From assembly GCA_938028845.1 (NCBI GenBank), contig CALIZJ010000321.1, forward strand, positions 1-52,218: a DNA stretch of 52,218 bases. The letters are read 5' to 3'. The notes beneath the pieces were generated by a model. That model searched no databases and was not told the DNA's origin. It was given only the letters and a program-made list of their open reading frames with translations. Origin of the DNA: an uncultured Blautia sp. (lineage in GTDB: Bacteria > Bacillota > Clostridia > Lachnospirales > Lachnospiraceae). Of the stretch, positions 16,512-24,147 are shown in pieces. The translations under genes were made by a program, and so were the position numbers. How positions within the stretch are numbered: the first letter of the stretch is position 1; each line of letters begins with the position of its first letter.

Positions 16512-16592
16512 ATGAAACAACACAGATTCTGGGCATGGGCAGCTGTCTTTTGCTTTGTAATGGTATTCTATACAGGCTACAAACATAAATAG
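16512..16592 (+). CDS. 26-residue membrane peptide
   Basis: The frame begins ATG AAA CAA CAC AGA TTC TGG and encodes a 26-residue peptide with a single hydrophobic helix (about residues 6-20, Trp, Ala, Val and Phe rich) and a basic end YKHK. A GGAAG ribosome site lies about 8 nt upstream, the promoter at 16425-16461 directly precedes it, and the DUF6110 gene starts 16 nt after its stop. Genes this small are easily missed. I believe similar peptides occur in gut Firmicutes but cannot name a family with certainty. Confidence 0.6.
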   Translation: MKQHRFWAWAAVFCFVMVFYTGYKHK

Positions 16593-16608
16593 AACGGAGG
16601 TATGACAT

Positions 16609-16908
16609 ATGTTAGATTGCTTTAAATGTTTAGATATGAAAAAAACAGGAATTTTTGCCGCAGGGGTGCTGTTCGGCACGGCAGGCATTAAGATTTTGTC
16701 CAGCAAAGACGCGAAAAAGGTTTACACAAATTGTACGGCAGCAGTTTTACGGGCGAAAGAGTGCGTAATGAAAACCGCAAACACTATTCAGGAGAATGCG
16801 GAGGATATTTATGAAGAGGCCAAAGTCATTAATCAGGAAAGAGCAGCTATGGCGGAAGCGGAAGTATGCGAAGACGAAAATGAAGACGCAGAGGCAAAAG
16901 AACAGTGA
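16609..16908 (+). CDS. DUF6110-type membrane protein (FezA-like candidate)
   Basis: A 99-residue protein. Residues about 12-30 (TGIFAAGVLFGTAGIKIL) form one Gly/Ala-rich membrane segment, followed by SSKDAKKVYTNCTAAVLRAKECVMKT and a charged helix (ENAEDIYEEAKVINQERAAMAEAE) ending in an acidic tail. This order fits DUF6110. It overlaps the following P1B ATPase gene by 4 nt (GTGA), implying translational coupling. In Clostridioides difficile a small membrane protein (FezA) and a P1B6 ATPase (FezB) form ferrosomes; the gene pair here has the same make-up, which is an inference from context. ATG follows GGAGG by 8 nt. Confidence 0.75.
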   Translation: MLDCFKCLDMKKTGIFAAGVLFGTAGIKILSSKDAKKVYTNCTAAVLRAKECVMKTANTIQENAEDIYEEAKVINQERAAMAEAEVCEDENEDAEAKEQ

Positions 16909-18983
16909 AATTTATCATAAAACATGAAACAAAAGGACGCATTCGTGTCCATATGGCGCAGAAGACAATGACCTGCCGGCAGGCGGATACACTGCTTTAC
17001 TATTTGACTAAGGCATCCTGTGTAACGAAGGCAAAGGTCTATGACCGGACGGGAGACGCAGTGATCTTTTATTCTGGAGACAGAAAAGAAGTCCTTGCCT
17101 TACTTAAAAAGTTTAACTGCGAAAATACAGAGGTACCCTCAGAGGTTCTGGAAAATTCCGGAAGAGAACTAAATGAGGCATATAAAGAAAAACTGATCAG
17201 AAAGGTTCTGCTGCGCTATGCAGGAAAGCTGTTCGTGCCTGCTCCCCTGCGGGCAATATATATCAGCTTGAAATCCATAAAATACCTGTATAAAGGAGTG
17301 CGCTGCCTTTGCAAAAGAAAGATAGAAGTTCCGGTCTTAGATGCCACTGCCATTGCCGTGTCTGTGCTTCGAAATGATGTGGACACTGCCAGCTCGGTCA
17401 TGTTCCTTTTAGGAATCGGCGAACTTTTAGAGGAGTGGACTCATAAGAAATCCGTGGATGATCTGGCCCGGACAATGTCCCTGAACGTGAGCAAGGTATG
17501 GCTCTTAAGGGAAGATCAGGAGATCCTCGTACCCGTATCTAAAGTAAAGGCGGGAGATCAGGTTGTTATCCATATGGGCAATGTGATTCCCTTTGACGGG
17601 ATCGTAACAGAGGGGGAGGCTATGGTAAACCAGGCCTCCCTTACAGGAGAATCCGTACCTGTACGCAAAGTAAGAGAAAACGCTGTGTACGCAGGAACAG
17701 TGGTGGAAGAAGGAGAGCTTACCATTACAGTAAAACAAGCAGGAGGTTCCAGCAGATTTGAAAAGATCGTGACTATGATCGAAGAATCGGAAAAGCTGAA
17801 ATCTGCTCTGGAAAGCAAGGCGGAGCATCTGGCGGACAGACTGGTTCCTTATATGCTTGGGGGAACGGCCCTTACTTACCTTGTTACCAGAAATGTCACA
17901 AAAGCTCTTTCTGTATTGATGGTGGACTTTTCCTGCGCGTTAAAGCTGGCCATGCCGATTTCCGTGCTTTCCGCTATCCGTGAGGCAAGCACTTACCGCA
18001 TTACGGTAAAAGGCGGAAAATACCTGGAAGCTGTGGCAGAGGCGGATACCATTGTATTTGATAAAACAGGAACGCTCACCAAAGCAAAACCCACAGTAAT
18101 GGAGGTGATCTCCTTCAATGAACAGGATCCGGATGAACTTTTGCGGATCGCGGCCTGTATGGAGGAACATTTCCCGCATTCCATGGCAAACGCGGTAGTG
18201 AATGCGGCAAAAGAAAAGAAGCTTTCACATGAAGAAATGCACTCCAAGGTGGAATACGCAGTAGCCCACGGTATTTCTACCACGATTGAAGGGAAAAAGG
18301 CGATAATCGGAAGCTATCATTTTGTATTTGAAGATGAGAAATGCCGGATTCCAGAGGGAATGGAAGAGAAATTTGAAAACCTTCCTCCAGAGTACTCCAG
18401 ACTGTATCTGGCCATTGAGGGAAGCCTTGCCGCAGTCATCTGCATTGCGGACCCGCTGCGGGAGGAGGCGCCGGATGCACTTCGTATGCTGCGGGAAGCA
18501 GGGATCTCTAAAATCGTTATGATGACAGGCGACAGCGAACAGACTGCCGCATCTATCGCCGCTAAGGTAGGGGTGGACGAATATTATTCTGAAGTCTTGC
18601 CCCAGGACAAGGCCAGGTTCGTGGAACAGGAAAAGGCGAAAGGGAAAAAGGTCATAATGGTAGGAGACGGGATCAATGATTCTCCGGCTCTCTCGGCGGC
18701 AGACGCAGGCATAGCCATCAGCGACGGAGCGGAACTTGCCAGGGAAATCGCAGACATCACCATTGGCGCGGAGGATCTGTATCAGATAGCCGTTTTAAAA
18801 AGGCTGGGAGACAGTCTGATGAAACGGATACATAAAAATTATCGTGTTATTGTAGGGTTTAATTCCGCTTTGATATTTTTAGGCGTAGGAGGAATCCTGC
18901 AGCCTACTGCATCGGCTTTGCTCCATAATACATCTACCCTTGCCATCAGCCTGAAAAGTATGCAGAATCTGCTTCCAAGATAA
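16905..18983 (+). CDS. P1B-type metal-transporting ATPase with SCA motif (FezB/P1B6-like)
   Basis: A 692-residue ion pump. The actuator loop TGESVP, the phosphorylation site DKTGTLT (Asp386), and the hinge VGDGINDSPALS are intact. The membrane metal-site helix reads VDFSCALKLAMP (Cys344) in place of the CPC of copper/zinc pumps; SCA at this place is the P1B6 type as I recall it, the class linked to ferrosomes. The N-terminal 90 residues (KGRIRVHM...) resemble a degenerate metal-binding domain without C-x-x-C. Predicted to pump iron into a vesicle or out of the cell. The start is GTG at 16905, overlapping the DUF6110 stop. Confidence 0.85.
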   Translation: MKFIIKHETKGRIRVHMAQKTMTCRQADTLLYYLTKASCVTKAKVYDRTGDAVIFYSGDRKEVLALLKKFNCENTEVPSEVLENSGRELNEAYKEKLIRKVLLRYAGKLFVPAPLRAIYISLKSIKYLYKGVRCLCKRKIEVPVLDATAIAVSVLRNDVDTASSVMFLLGIGELLEEWTHKKSVDDLARTMSLNVSKVWLLREDQEILVPVSKVKAGDQVVIHMGNVIPFDGIVTEGEAMVNQASLTGESVPVRKVRENAVYAGTVVEEGELTITVKQAGGSSRFEKIVTMIEESEKLKSALESKAEHLADRLVPYMLGGTALTYLVTRNVTKALSVLMVDFSCALKLAMPISVLSAIREASTYRITVKGGKYLEAVAEADTIVFDKTGTLTKAKPTVMEVISFNEQDPDELLRIAACMEEHFPHSMANAVVNAAKEKKLSHEEMHSKVEYAVAHGISTTIEGKKAIIGSYHFVFEDEKCRIPEGMEEKFENLPPEYSRLYLAIEGSLAAVICIADPLREEAPDALRMLREAGISKIVMMTGDSEQTAASIAAKVGVDEYYSEVLPQDKARFVEQEKAKGKKVIMVGDGINDSPALSAADAGIAISDGAELAREIADITIGAEDLYQIAVLKRLGDSLMKRIHKNYRVIVGFNSALIFLGVGGILQPTASALLHNTSTLAISLKSMQNLLPR

Positions 18984-19030
18984 AAAACATACGCAGTAAA
19001 TGTGTGGTTTGTGTATGGCGCGAAATTAAA

Positions 19031-19067
19031 AAGGCTTCTAATGAGGAAATATGTCATTAGGAGCCTT
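19031..19067. terminator. 14-bp hairpin after the P1B ATPase gene
   Basis: AAGGCTTCTAATGA (19031-19044) pairs with TCATTAGGAGCCTT (19054-19067) with one G-U pair. On the plus strand the following U-tract is poor (GACTATTTT); on the minus strand TTTTTA follows directly. It most likely ends or stabilises the fez-like transcript. Confidence 0.55.
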
Positions 19068-19084
19068 GACTATTTTAGGAAAGT

Positions 19085-19119
19085 TTGTTATGATTAACTT
19101 AAAGTTAGATAATACTAAC
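19085..19119 (+). promoter_or_regulatory. promoter with DtxR-like operator before the DUF3793 gene
   Basis: TTGTTA (19085-19090) and GATAAT (19108-19113) are 17 nt apart. GTTAGATAATACTAAC (19104-19119) matches the feoA operator at all but one position and lies over the -10. The implied start near 19120 leaves a very short leader before AAGGAGG. Confidence 0.72.
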
Positions 19120-19132
19120 TCAAGGAGGAGAT

Positions 19133-19750
19133 ATGACACAGGAAGTATTTGAGATCGTCAAAGGTATGGACTTAAAAAATATCGAGACACAGCTTGCCCT
19201 TCAATGTGCGCCCCTGCTTACCGGGATAAAAGTATCGAATTTGCTGATCGTCCCTTTAAGCAATGAAAAGATGGTAAGAGGGCTGCTTAGAAAAACAGGA
19301 ATTTCCTGTTATCGCCTTTTAAATACAGGGAAAAAGATCACGTTTCTTCTGTTCCGCAGAAAACAGCTGGAGGCTTTTCTGGAAGATCAGGAAGCCAGGG
19401 AAGTACTTAAGGAACAGGGATACGAAAGATTTACCCTGGGAGGGATCCTGGCTGACTTTCAGAAACGTTATCAGGAATATAAGGACGGTATTCTGCCGTT
19501 TCCTCATGAGATGGGGATCCTTTTAGGGTATCCTATTGAGGACGTCACAGGGTTTATACATAATAAAGGAAAGAATTATTTATATTCCGGGTATTGGAAA
19601 GTGTACGGCAATATTCATGAGAAATTAGATTTGTTCCAGCGCTACCAGAAAGCTAAAGAGACTTTGATACAGCTTCTTGCTTCCGGGTTCAGCATGGAGT
19701 CGATCATCGAAAGTTATGGAAAAAATGAGCTGCAAAATGCAGCTGTCTAG
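19133..19750 (+). CDS. DUF3793 family protein
   Basis: A 205-residue cytoplasmic protein. The C-terminal block PHEMGILLGYPIEDVTGFIHNKGKNYLYSGYWKVY is the hallmark of DUF3793 (PF12672). The N-terminal ALQCAPLLTGIKVSNLL block is also typical. The biochemical role is unknown. A near-perfect DtxR-like operator in front and a flavodoxin gene behind point to a task during iron limitation. AAGGAGG stands 7 nt before the ATG. Confidence 0.88.
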   Translation: MTQEVFEIVKGMDLKNIETQLALQCAPLLTGIKVSNLLIVPLSNEKMVRGLLRKTGISCYRLLNTGKKITFLLFRRKQLEAFLEDQEAREVLKEQGYERFTLGGILADFQKRYQEYKDGILPFPHEMGILLGYPIEDVTGFIHNKGKNYLYSGYWKVYGNIHEKLDLFQRYQKAKETLIQLLASGFSMESIIESYGKNELQNAAV

Positions 19751-19763
19751 AGAAGGAAAATTT

Positions 19764-19851
19764 AGAAGTAAACTTCTGAATTTACTATTATAAAAACAGT
19801 ACACTAGCGAGGAGGAAAAGTGTGAAAGTAAACTTTCACATCTGCCATTAT
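19764..19851 (+). promoter_or_regulatory. two AAGTAAACTT palindrome / -10 modules before flavodoxin
   Basis: Palindromes AGAAGTAAACTTCT (19764-19777) and TGTGAAAGTAAACTTTCACA (19821-19840) are each followed at the same distance (15.5 nt centre to first base) by -10-like hexamers TATTAT (19786-19791) and CATTAT (19846-19851). The second, with its leader, is almost identical to the module at 43835-43877. The palindrome occupies the -35 region, so the bound factor could be an activator or a repressor. Confidence 0.55.
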
Positions 19852-19883
19852 TGACTCAGCAAGTGCGTCAGAAAGGAGAAAAC

Positions 19884-20315
19884 ATGAACAAGATCACTGT
19901 AGTATATTGGTCACAGTCCGGAAACACAGAGGCAATGGCCGAAGCCATTGGCAAAGGGATTGAGCAGGGCGGAAAAGAAGCAGAGGTAGTTGTGGTAGGC
20001 GAGGCTTCCATCGACAGCCTGAAGGAAGCGGATGTTTTCGCTTTAGGGTGCCCGGCTATGGGGGATGAGGTCCTGGAGGAAGATGAGATGGAACCCTTTG
20101 TAGCTCAGGTGGAAGGCTTTGCTTCAGGTAAGAATATCGCGCTGTTCGGATCCTATGGATGGGGTGATGGACAGTGGATGAGAGAATGGGTGGAACGCAT
20201 GACAAATGCAGGCGCCAAAGTAGTAAATGGAGAAGGGCTTATGTGCCAGGAGGAACCAGATGAGGATACCATCCAAAGCTGTATCGATCTGGGAAAACAG
20301 CTGGCTTCCATGTGA
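19884..20315 (+). CDS. flavodoxin
   Basis: A 143-residue FMN electron carrier that can replace ferredoxin when iron is scarce. The phosphate loop is WSQSGNTEAMA (residues 9-19), followed by the alternating beta-alpha fold with GCPAMGDEVLEE and the FMN-proximal LFGSYGWGDGQWM. The start at 19884 follows GAAAGGAG; an in-frame TTG at 19851 would include the leader that is repeated elsewhere and is unlikely. It forms the end of the iron island and has a terminator shared with the convergent helicase gene. Confidence 0.93.
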   Translation: MNKITVVYWSQSGNTEAMAEAIGKGIEQGGKEAEVVVVGEASIDSLKEADVFALGCPAMGDEVLEEDEMEPFVAQVEGFASGKNIALFGSYGWGDGQWMREWVERMTNAGAKVVNGEGLMCQEEPDEDTIQSCIDLGKQLASM

Positions 20316-20351
20316 TAGATGTCGTTTCCTTTTTTAAGTATCCCTTCAATG

Positions 20352-20391
20352 AAAATCTGCCGGGAAGTTGCTGCTTTCCGGCAGATTTTTC
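20352..20391. terminator. bidirectional terminator between flavodoxin and helicase
   Basis: AAATCTGCCGG (20353-20363) pairs with CCGGCAGATTT (20378-20388) and is followed by TT on the plus strand. On the minus strand the same hairpin ends in TTTTC, giving weaker termination for the helicase gene. Confidence 0.8.
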
Positions 20392-20416
20392 ATGTTATAG
20401 GAAGCACATGCTTTTT

Positions 20417-22573
20417 TCATTCTAAAGGCGAAAGCTTAGCCTTAAAGGAGATGGACCTGGGAGTGTCCATATCGTCAAACTGGACGATATGGGCTTTTTT
20501 TACCAAATCCGTTCCCACCACTGTACCTGATCCGAAGAGGAAATGCTGTACCCTTTGTCCTTCAGGAAAAGTCGGGGGAGCGGCGTCCTCGTCCAGCCAT
20601 TTATCAGAGAGACGGATGTACTGCCTGGCATCCTTAATGAGACCAGCGTTGGGCGGCTGTACATAGGTGAGAAGCTTCTGGTCTATATCCAGGAGAAAGC
20701 GGGAAGGATACCTGGGGGAACCGTCCAGGTTTCGCCCGCTGGCTTCTGTGAGAAACAGGCCATTCTCGGCGCGGGTCATTGCCACAAAGGCGAGCCGCCG
20801 TTCCTCTTCCATTCCAGAACGGGTGCGTACCTTTCGGGAGGGGAAAATTCCTTCGTTTAAGCCGCAAAGAAAAACGTAAGGAAATTCCAGCCCCTTGGCA
20901 GCATGTACGGTCATCAGTTTTATCTTATCCTGGCGGGAGGCAGCGTCGCTGTTGGAGAACAGGGCTATGTGGGCCAGATAATGTTCCAGGGTACTTTCTT
21001 CTCCGCAGGTGGTTTCGTATTCGTAAACGGACTGTTTAAGCTCGGCAAGGTTATCCAGCCGCTCCTGGCTCCCTTCGGTGCGGAGCATTTCTTCATAGCC
21101 GCTGTCGTTAAGAAGAGCAGATAAAAGCTGGGAAATCGGCCGTTCGCTGAAATTGGAAGCGTAATATTGTACCAGGGAAAGGAATTGTTTTGCCTTTGTC
21201 CCTTTAAATATATCGTCCTCGGCAGTTTGCGTAAGCGCCTGGTAAAGGGAACAATTCTGTTTTTGTGCGTAGTCTTTCAAAAAGTTCATACGCCGTTCCC
21301 CCAGATTCCGTTTCGGCACATTGGCAATGCGCAGGAAAGAAAGATCATCCTGATAAGCGATCATGCGCATGTAGGAAAGCGCGTCTTTGATCTCCGCTCT
21401 GCCGAAAAACTGGATTCCGCTGTAAATGGTATAAGGGATTTCCGCCTTTTGCAGAGACTCTTCCAGGGACCGCGTTACATAGTGGGCCCGGTATAAAAGA
21501 CAGATTTCTGAAAGAGAGACGCCTTCTTTGCGAAGATGTAAAATTTCTTCTGCAATCCATTTGGCTTCTTCCTGGGCGTTTTTGCCGCTGTAGTACAGAA
21601 CTGGCGGGCCGTTTTTTTTCATGGGGAGCAGGTCCTTTTTGATGCGGTCCTGGTTCCGGCTGATGAGAGAATTGGCTGCAGAGAGAATCTCCGGGGTGGA
21701 ACGGTAATTTTCCATCATCATAATGGTCTTTACATTTGGAAATTTTTTATCAAAGTCCAGGAGATACCTTACATTTGCACCTCTCCAGGTATAAATCGTC
21801 TGGTCAGGATCGCCTACTACAAACAGGTTTTTATGGTAGCCGCATAAGACTTCCATAAGCTGGTACTGGAGACTGTCAATATCCTGAAACTCATCGATCA
21901 TAATATATTCCAGGCGTTTCTGCCATTTCAGCCGGATGTCCTCATTCTGTTCAAAAATATACAGGGTAAATTTGATCAGGTCGTTATAGTCAAGACCAAA
22001 GCATTTTTTCTCCTGGTAAAGATACCCGTAAAAGATAATATCCTTAGGGGAAACTGCTTTTTGATATTTTTCATAAAGGACATCCAGGGACATGGTGATC
22101 ATATCCTGGTAATAAGCAGGACGCTCGGACAGCTTCATGATCTCGATCATGTCTCTGGCCTTGGAAAAAGTCATGTCCCGGAGGGTAAGTCCCCGCTCCT
22201 CATAAATGATCTTGAGCATAGAATCTATGTCGGAATTGTCCAGGACAAGAAAGCTTTTGGGATACTGTACTGCATGGCTGTCTTCCTGAAGGACGGATAC
22301 GCAGAAACCATGAAAGGTATTGATATAGCCGGTGTCGTTATCTCCGGTAAGATTGTGGATCCTCTGGCGCATTTCGTTTGCGGATTTATTGGTAAAAGTT
22401 ACACACAGGATGTTTCCCGGAAGGATTCCCGCCTCGTTTACCAAAAAGGCGAAACGATGGGAGAGCGCCCTGGTTTTTCCAGAGCCTGCTCCGGCGATCA
22501 CACGGATGATCCCTTCTGTGGATGTGACTGCTTCTAATTGAGATGCGTTCAATCCCTCTAATAAGTCCTGCAT
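20417..22573 (-). CDS. UvrD/PcrA-type ATP-dependent DNA helicase (superfamily 1)
   Basis: A 718-residue 3'-5' helicase. Motif Q/I: LNASQLEAV and AGAGSGKTRAL (about residues 26-36); Ia CVTFTNKSANEM; motif II IMIDEFQDID; III VVGDPDQTIYTWRGA; IV FLMMENYRST-type MMENYRSTPEI; V KLMTVHAAKGLEFPYVF; VI AMTRAENGLFLTEA. The final 60 residues (QRVQHFLFGSGTVVGTDLV) are a Tudor-like element that in PcrA contacts RNA polymerase. Likely functions are repair and clearing of transcription-replication conflicts. Another full-length PcrA may exist elsewhere in the genome, so no symbol is given. ATG at 22573 follows AAGGAGG. Confidence 0.93.
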   Translation of the reverse strand: MQDLLEGLNASQLEAVTSTEGIIRVIAGAGSGKTRALSHRFAFLVNEAGILPGNILCVTFTNKSANEMRQRIHNLTGDNDTGYINTFHGFCVSVLQEDSHAVQYPKSFLVLDNSDIDSMLKIIYEERGLTLRDMTFSKARDMIEIMKLSERPAYYQDMITMSLDVLYEKYQKAVSPKDIIFYGYLYQEKKCFGLDYNDLIKFTLYIFEQNEDIRLKWQKRLEYIMIDEFQDIDSLQYQLMEVLCGYHKNLFVVGDPDQTIYTWRGANVRYLLDFDKKFPNVKTIMMMENYRSTPEILSAANSLISRNQDRIKKDLLPMKKNGPPVLYYSGKNAQEEAKWIAEEILHLRKEGVSLSEICLLYRAHYVTRSLEESLQKAEIPYTIYSGIQFFGRAEIKDALSYMRMIAYQDDLSFLRIANVPKRNLGERRMNFLKDYAQKQNCSLYQALTQTAEDDIFKGTKAKQFLSLVQYYASNFSERPISQLLSALLNDSGYEEMLRTEGSQERLDNLAELKQSVYEYETTCGEESTLEHYLAHIALFSNSDAASRQDKIKLMTVHAAKGLEFPYVFLCGLNEGIFPSRKVRTRSGMEEERRLAFVAMTRAENGLFLTEASGRNLDGSPRYPSRFLLDIDQKLLTYVQPPNAGLIKDARQYIRLSDKWLDEDAAPPTFPEGQRVQHFLFGSGTVVGTDLVKKAHIVQFDDMDTPRSISFKAKLSPLE

Positions 22574-22608
22574 GGCGTCTGTCCCTCCTTGGTCTTAAAA
22601 TTGGTTTT

Positions 22609-22637
22609 ATTATAACAGACAAAAGAAGGAGATGCAA
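22609..22637 (-). promoter_or_regulatory. promoter of the helicase gene
   Basis: The minus strand has TTGCAT (22637-22632) and TATAAT (22614-22609) separated by 17 nt. Confidence 0.7.
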
Positions 22638-22651
22638 TTAACGGGAAGACA

Positions 22652-22680
22652 TTGAAAAGCTGCCTTACGGATGGTACAAT
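22652..22680 (+). promoter_or_regulatory. promoter of the GNAT gene
   Basis: TTGAAA (22652-22657) and TACAAT (22675-22680) are separated by 17 nt. It shows that the GNAT coding region must begin downstream, at 22790. Confidence 0.65.
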
Positions 22681-22789
22681 AAAAAGAAAATATGCCGGGA
22701 AGGGCTTTCGGTCTCCCCAAAAAAAGCGCAGAGGAGACCGGACAAAGGGGATTTTTAATGAGTTGGAAGAAAGGAGCAGAAAAGGGATT

Positions 22790-23377
22790 ATGCCAAAAGA
22801 CAGTATAAAAATCCGTACAGCGCAGATAGAAGATGCGAGGGAGCTCCTTGCCGTTTATGCTCCGTATGTGGAAAAAACAGCGGTCACTTTTGAATATGAA
22901 GTACCTTCTTTGGCGGAATTTTCCGAACGGGTCCGGCGTACTTTGGAAAAATATCCATATTTCATAGCGGAATGTGAAGGGGAAATCGCAGGATACGCCT
23001 ATGCCGGTTCTTTTCATGAAAGGGCGGCCTATGACTGGGCATGTGAGGTAAGCATTTATTTAAGACAGGACAGAAAAAGGCAGGGAATTGGCAGGAAGCT
23101 ATACGACGCCCTGGAAGGAACGCTGAAAGCGCAGAATATCCAGAATCTGTATGCCTGCATCGCCTATCCGGACCTGGAAGATGAGTACCTGACCAGGGAC
23201 AGTGTAAGATTTCATGAGCACATGGGATATCATTTGATCGGAGAATTTCATCAGTGCGGCTATAAGTTCGGACGGTGGTATCATATGGTATGGATGGAGA
23301 AACACCTTGGAAATCATGAAGCAGATCCGAAAAAGGTACGTCCTTTTCGGGAAGTTATAAGGGATAGGAATCAGTAA
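22790..23377 (+). CDS. GNAT N-acetyltransferase (phosphinothricin acetyltransferase-like)
   Basis: A 195-residue acetyl-CoA-dependent N-acetyltransferase. It opens IKIRTAQIEDARELLAVYAPYVEKTAVTFEYE, the typical start of the Pat/YncA/MddA group, with the acetyl-CoA loop in YLRQDRKRQGIGRKLYDALEGTL and the downstream SVRFHEHMGYHLIGEFHQCGYKFGRWYHMVWMEK. Members acetylate methionine sulfoximine, phosphinothricin or related amino-acid analogues. The start at 22790 follows AAAGGAG and lies beyond the promoter; a longer open frame from 22652 overlaps that promoter. Divergent from the helicase gene. Confidence 0.9.
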   Translation: MPKDSIKIRTAQIEDARELLAVYAPYVEKTAVTFEYEVPSLAEFSERVRRTLEKYPYFIAECEGEIAGYAYAGSFHERAAYDWACEVSIYLRQDRKRQGIGRKLYDALEGTLKAQNIQNLYACIAYPDLEDEYLTRDSVRFHEHMGYHLIGEFHQCGYKFGRWYHMVWMEKHLGNHEADPKKVRPFREVIRDRNQ

Positions 23378-23441
23378 AAAAGTACGGGAAAAAGGGTGAA
23401 AGGAAGCTGCTGGCTGGAATATTGTAAAGGAGGGAGAAGGT

Positions 23442-23897
23442 ATGATGGTAGTAGATATGGCAGAAGTTTTAGAAGAAAAAATCGATGAGAAAAGCAGCCT
23501 GGAAGAAATTGTGGATGCTTTTGAAGAAGTGTGCGAATATCCGGTGGATTCAAAGCAGGATCTTAAATCTTTAGAGATAGGGCTGTTTTGGGATTACGTG
23601 GAGCATCCTTTTTCGGAATTTGACCCGGAGGAGGAAGATTTTTCCATGGAAGAATACGAAAGCTACTTTTTTGATCTTGTCCGGCAGTTTGATACCCCGG
23701 AAGACGGAGATGAGTATACCCAGCTTCGTGTAAGCGTGGTCTATCGTCCGGAAGATGTGGAAGATCCTGCAATGGAAATTATCTGGGAAGATATGATTGA
23801 AGAAGATTTTTTCGATTATATAAGAGAGTCCGATATTTATAAGGAATTAAAGGATGTCCCCATTTACCGGGTGGATATCGAGCAGTCGGAAACCTGA
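23442..23897 (+). CDS. acidic hypothetical protein, 151 aa
   Basis: No family recognised. More than a quarter of residues are Asp or Glu; there is no signal peptide and no membrane helix, so it is cytoplasmic. Aromatic residues are regularly spaced in the acidic stretches (FDPEEEDFSMEEYESYFFDLV, DMIEEDFFDYI). It may be a protein-interaction or DNA-mimic type protein, but this is speculation. AGGAGG stands 8 nt before the ATG at 23442, and the gene lies 64 nt after the GNAT gene on the same strand. Confidence 0.7.
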   Translation: MMVVDMAEVLEEKIDEKSSLEEIVDAFEEVCEYPVDSKQDLKSLEIGLFWDYVEHPFSEFDPEEEDFSMEEYESYFFDLVRQFDTPEDGDEYTQLRVSVVYRPEDVEDPAMEIIWEDMIEEDFFDYIRESDIYKELKDVPIYRVDIEQSET

Positions 23898-24010
23898 ATA
23901 AGGATAAGAAGTCAATTCCCTTCCGAATCATACTGGCCCGCGGACGCATAGCCAGTATGTGGTTTGGGTGCGTTATGCAGCGAAAAACTTCAGAAACCCT
24001 AGATTACTCC

Positions 24011-24039
24011 TTGCATGAATACGCGGAATAGTCTATACT
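24011..24039 (+). promoter_or_regulatory. sigma-A promoter of asnS
   Basis: TTGCAT (24011-24016) and TATACT (24034-24039) are separated by 17 nt. The predicted start lies inside the terminator-like hairpin that follows. Confidence 0.65.
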
Positions 24040-24085
24040 ATAAGGCGAAACGGATGTTTGCAGCATCCGCTTCGTCTTATTTTTA
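24040..24085 (+). terminator. terminator-like hairpin in the asnS leader
   Basis: ATAAGGCGAAACGGATG (24040-24056) pairs with CATCCGCTTCGTCTTAT (24064-24080), one mismatch and one G-U, followed by TTTTATC. It could be the terminator of the 23442-23897 gene or, since the asnS promoter ends where it starts, an attenuator for asnS. No T-box consensus is visible. Confidence 0.7.
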
Positions 24086-24147
24086 TCTTCCTTATAAAAG
24101 GAAGAAGGTCTGAATGCAGAAGATTAATGAGGAAAGAGGAATAGATT

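Noticed and set aside
20543..21496. Plus-strand open frames opposite the helicase gene
   Set aside because: They mirror a clearly conserved UvrD-type protein on the minus strand and have no family similarity.
24040..24147. T-box riboswitch for asnS
   Set aside because: The leader is too short and lacks specifier loop and T-box sequence; only a simple hairpin is seen.
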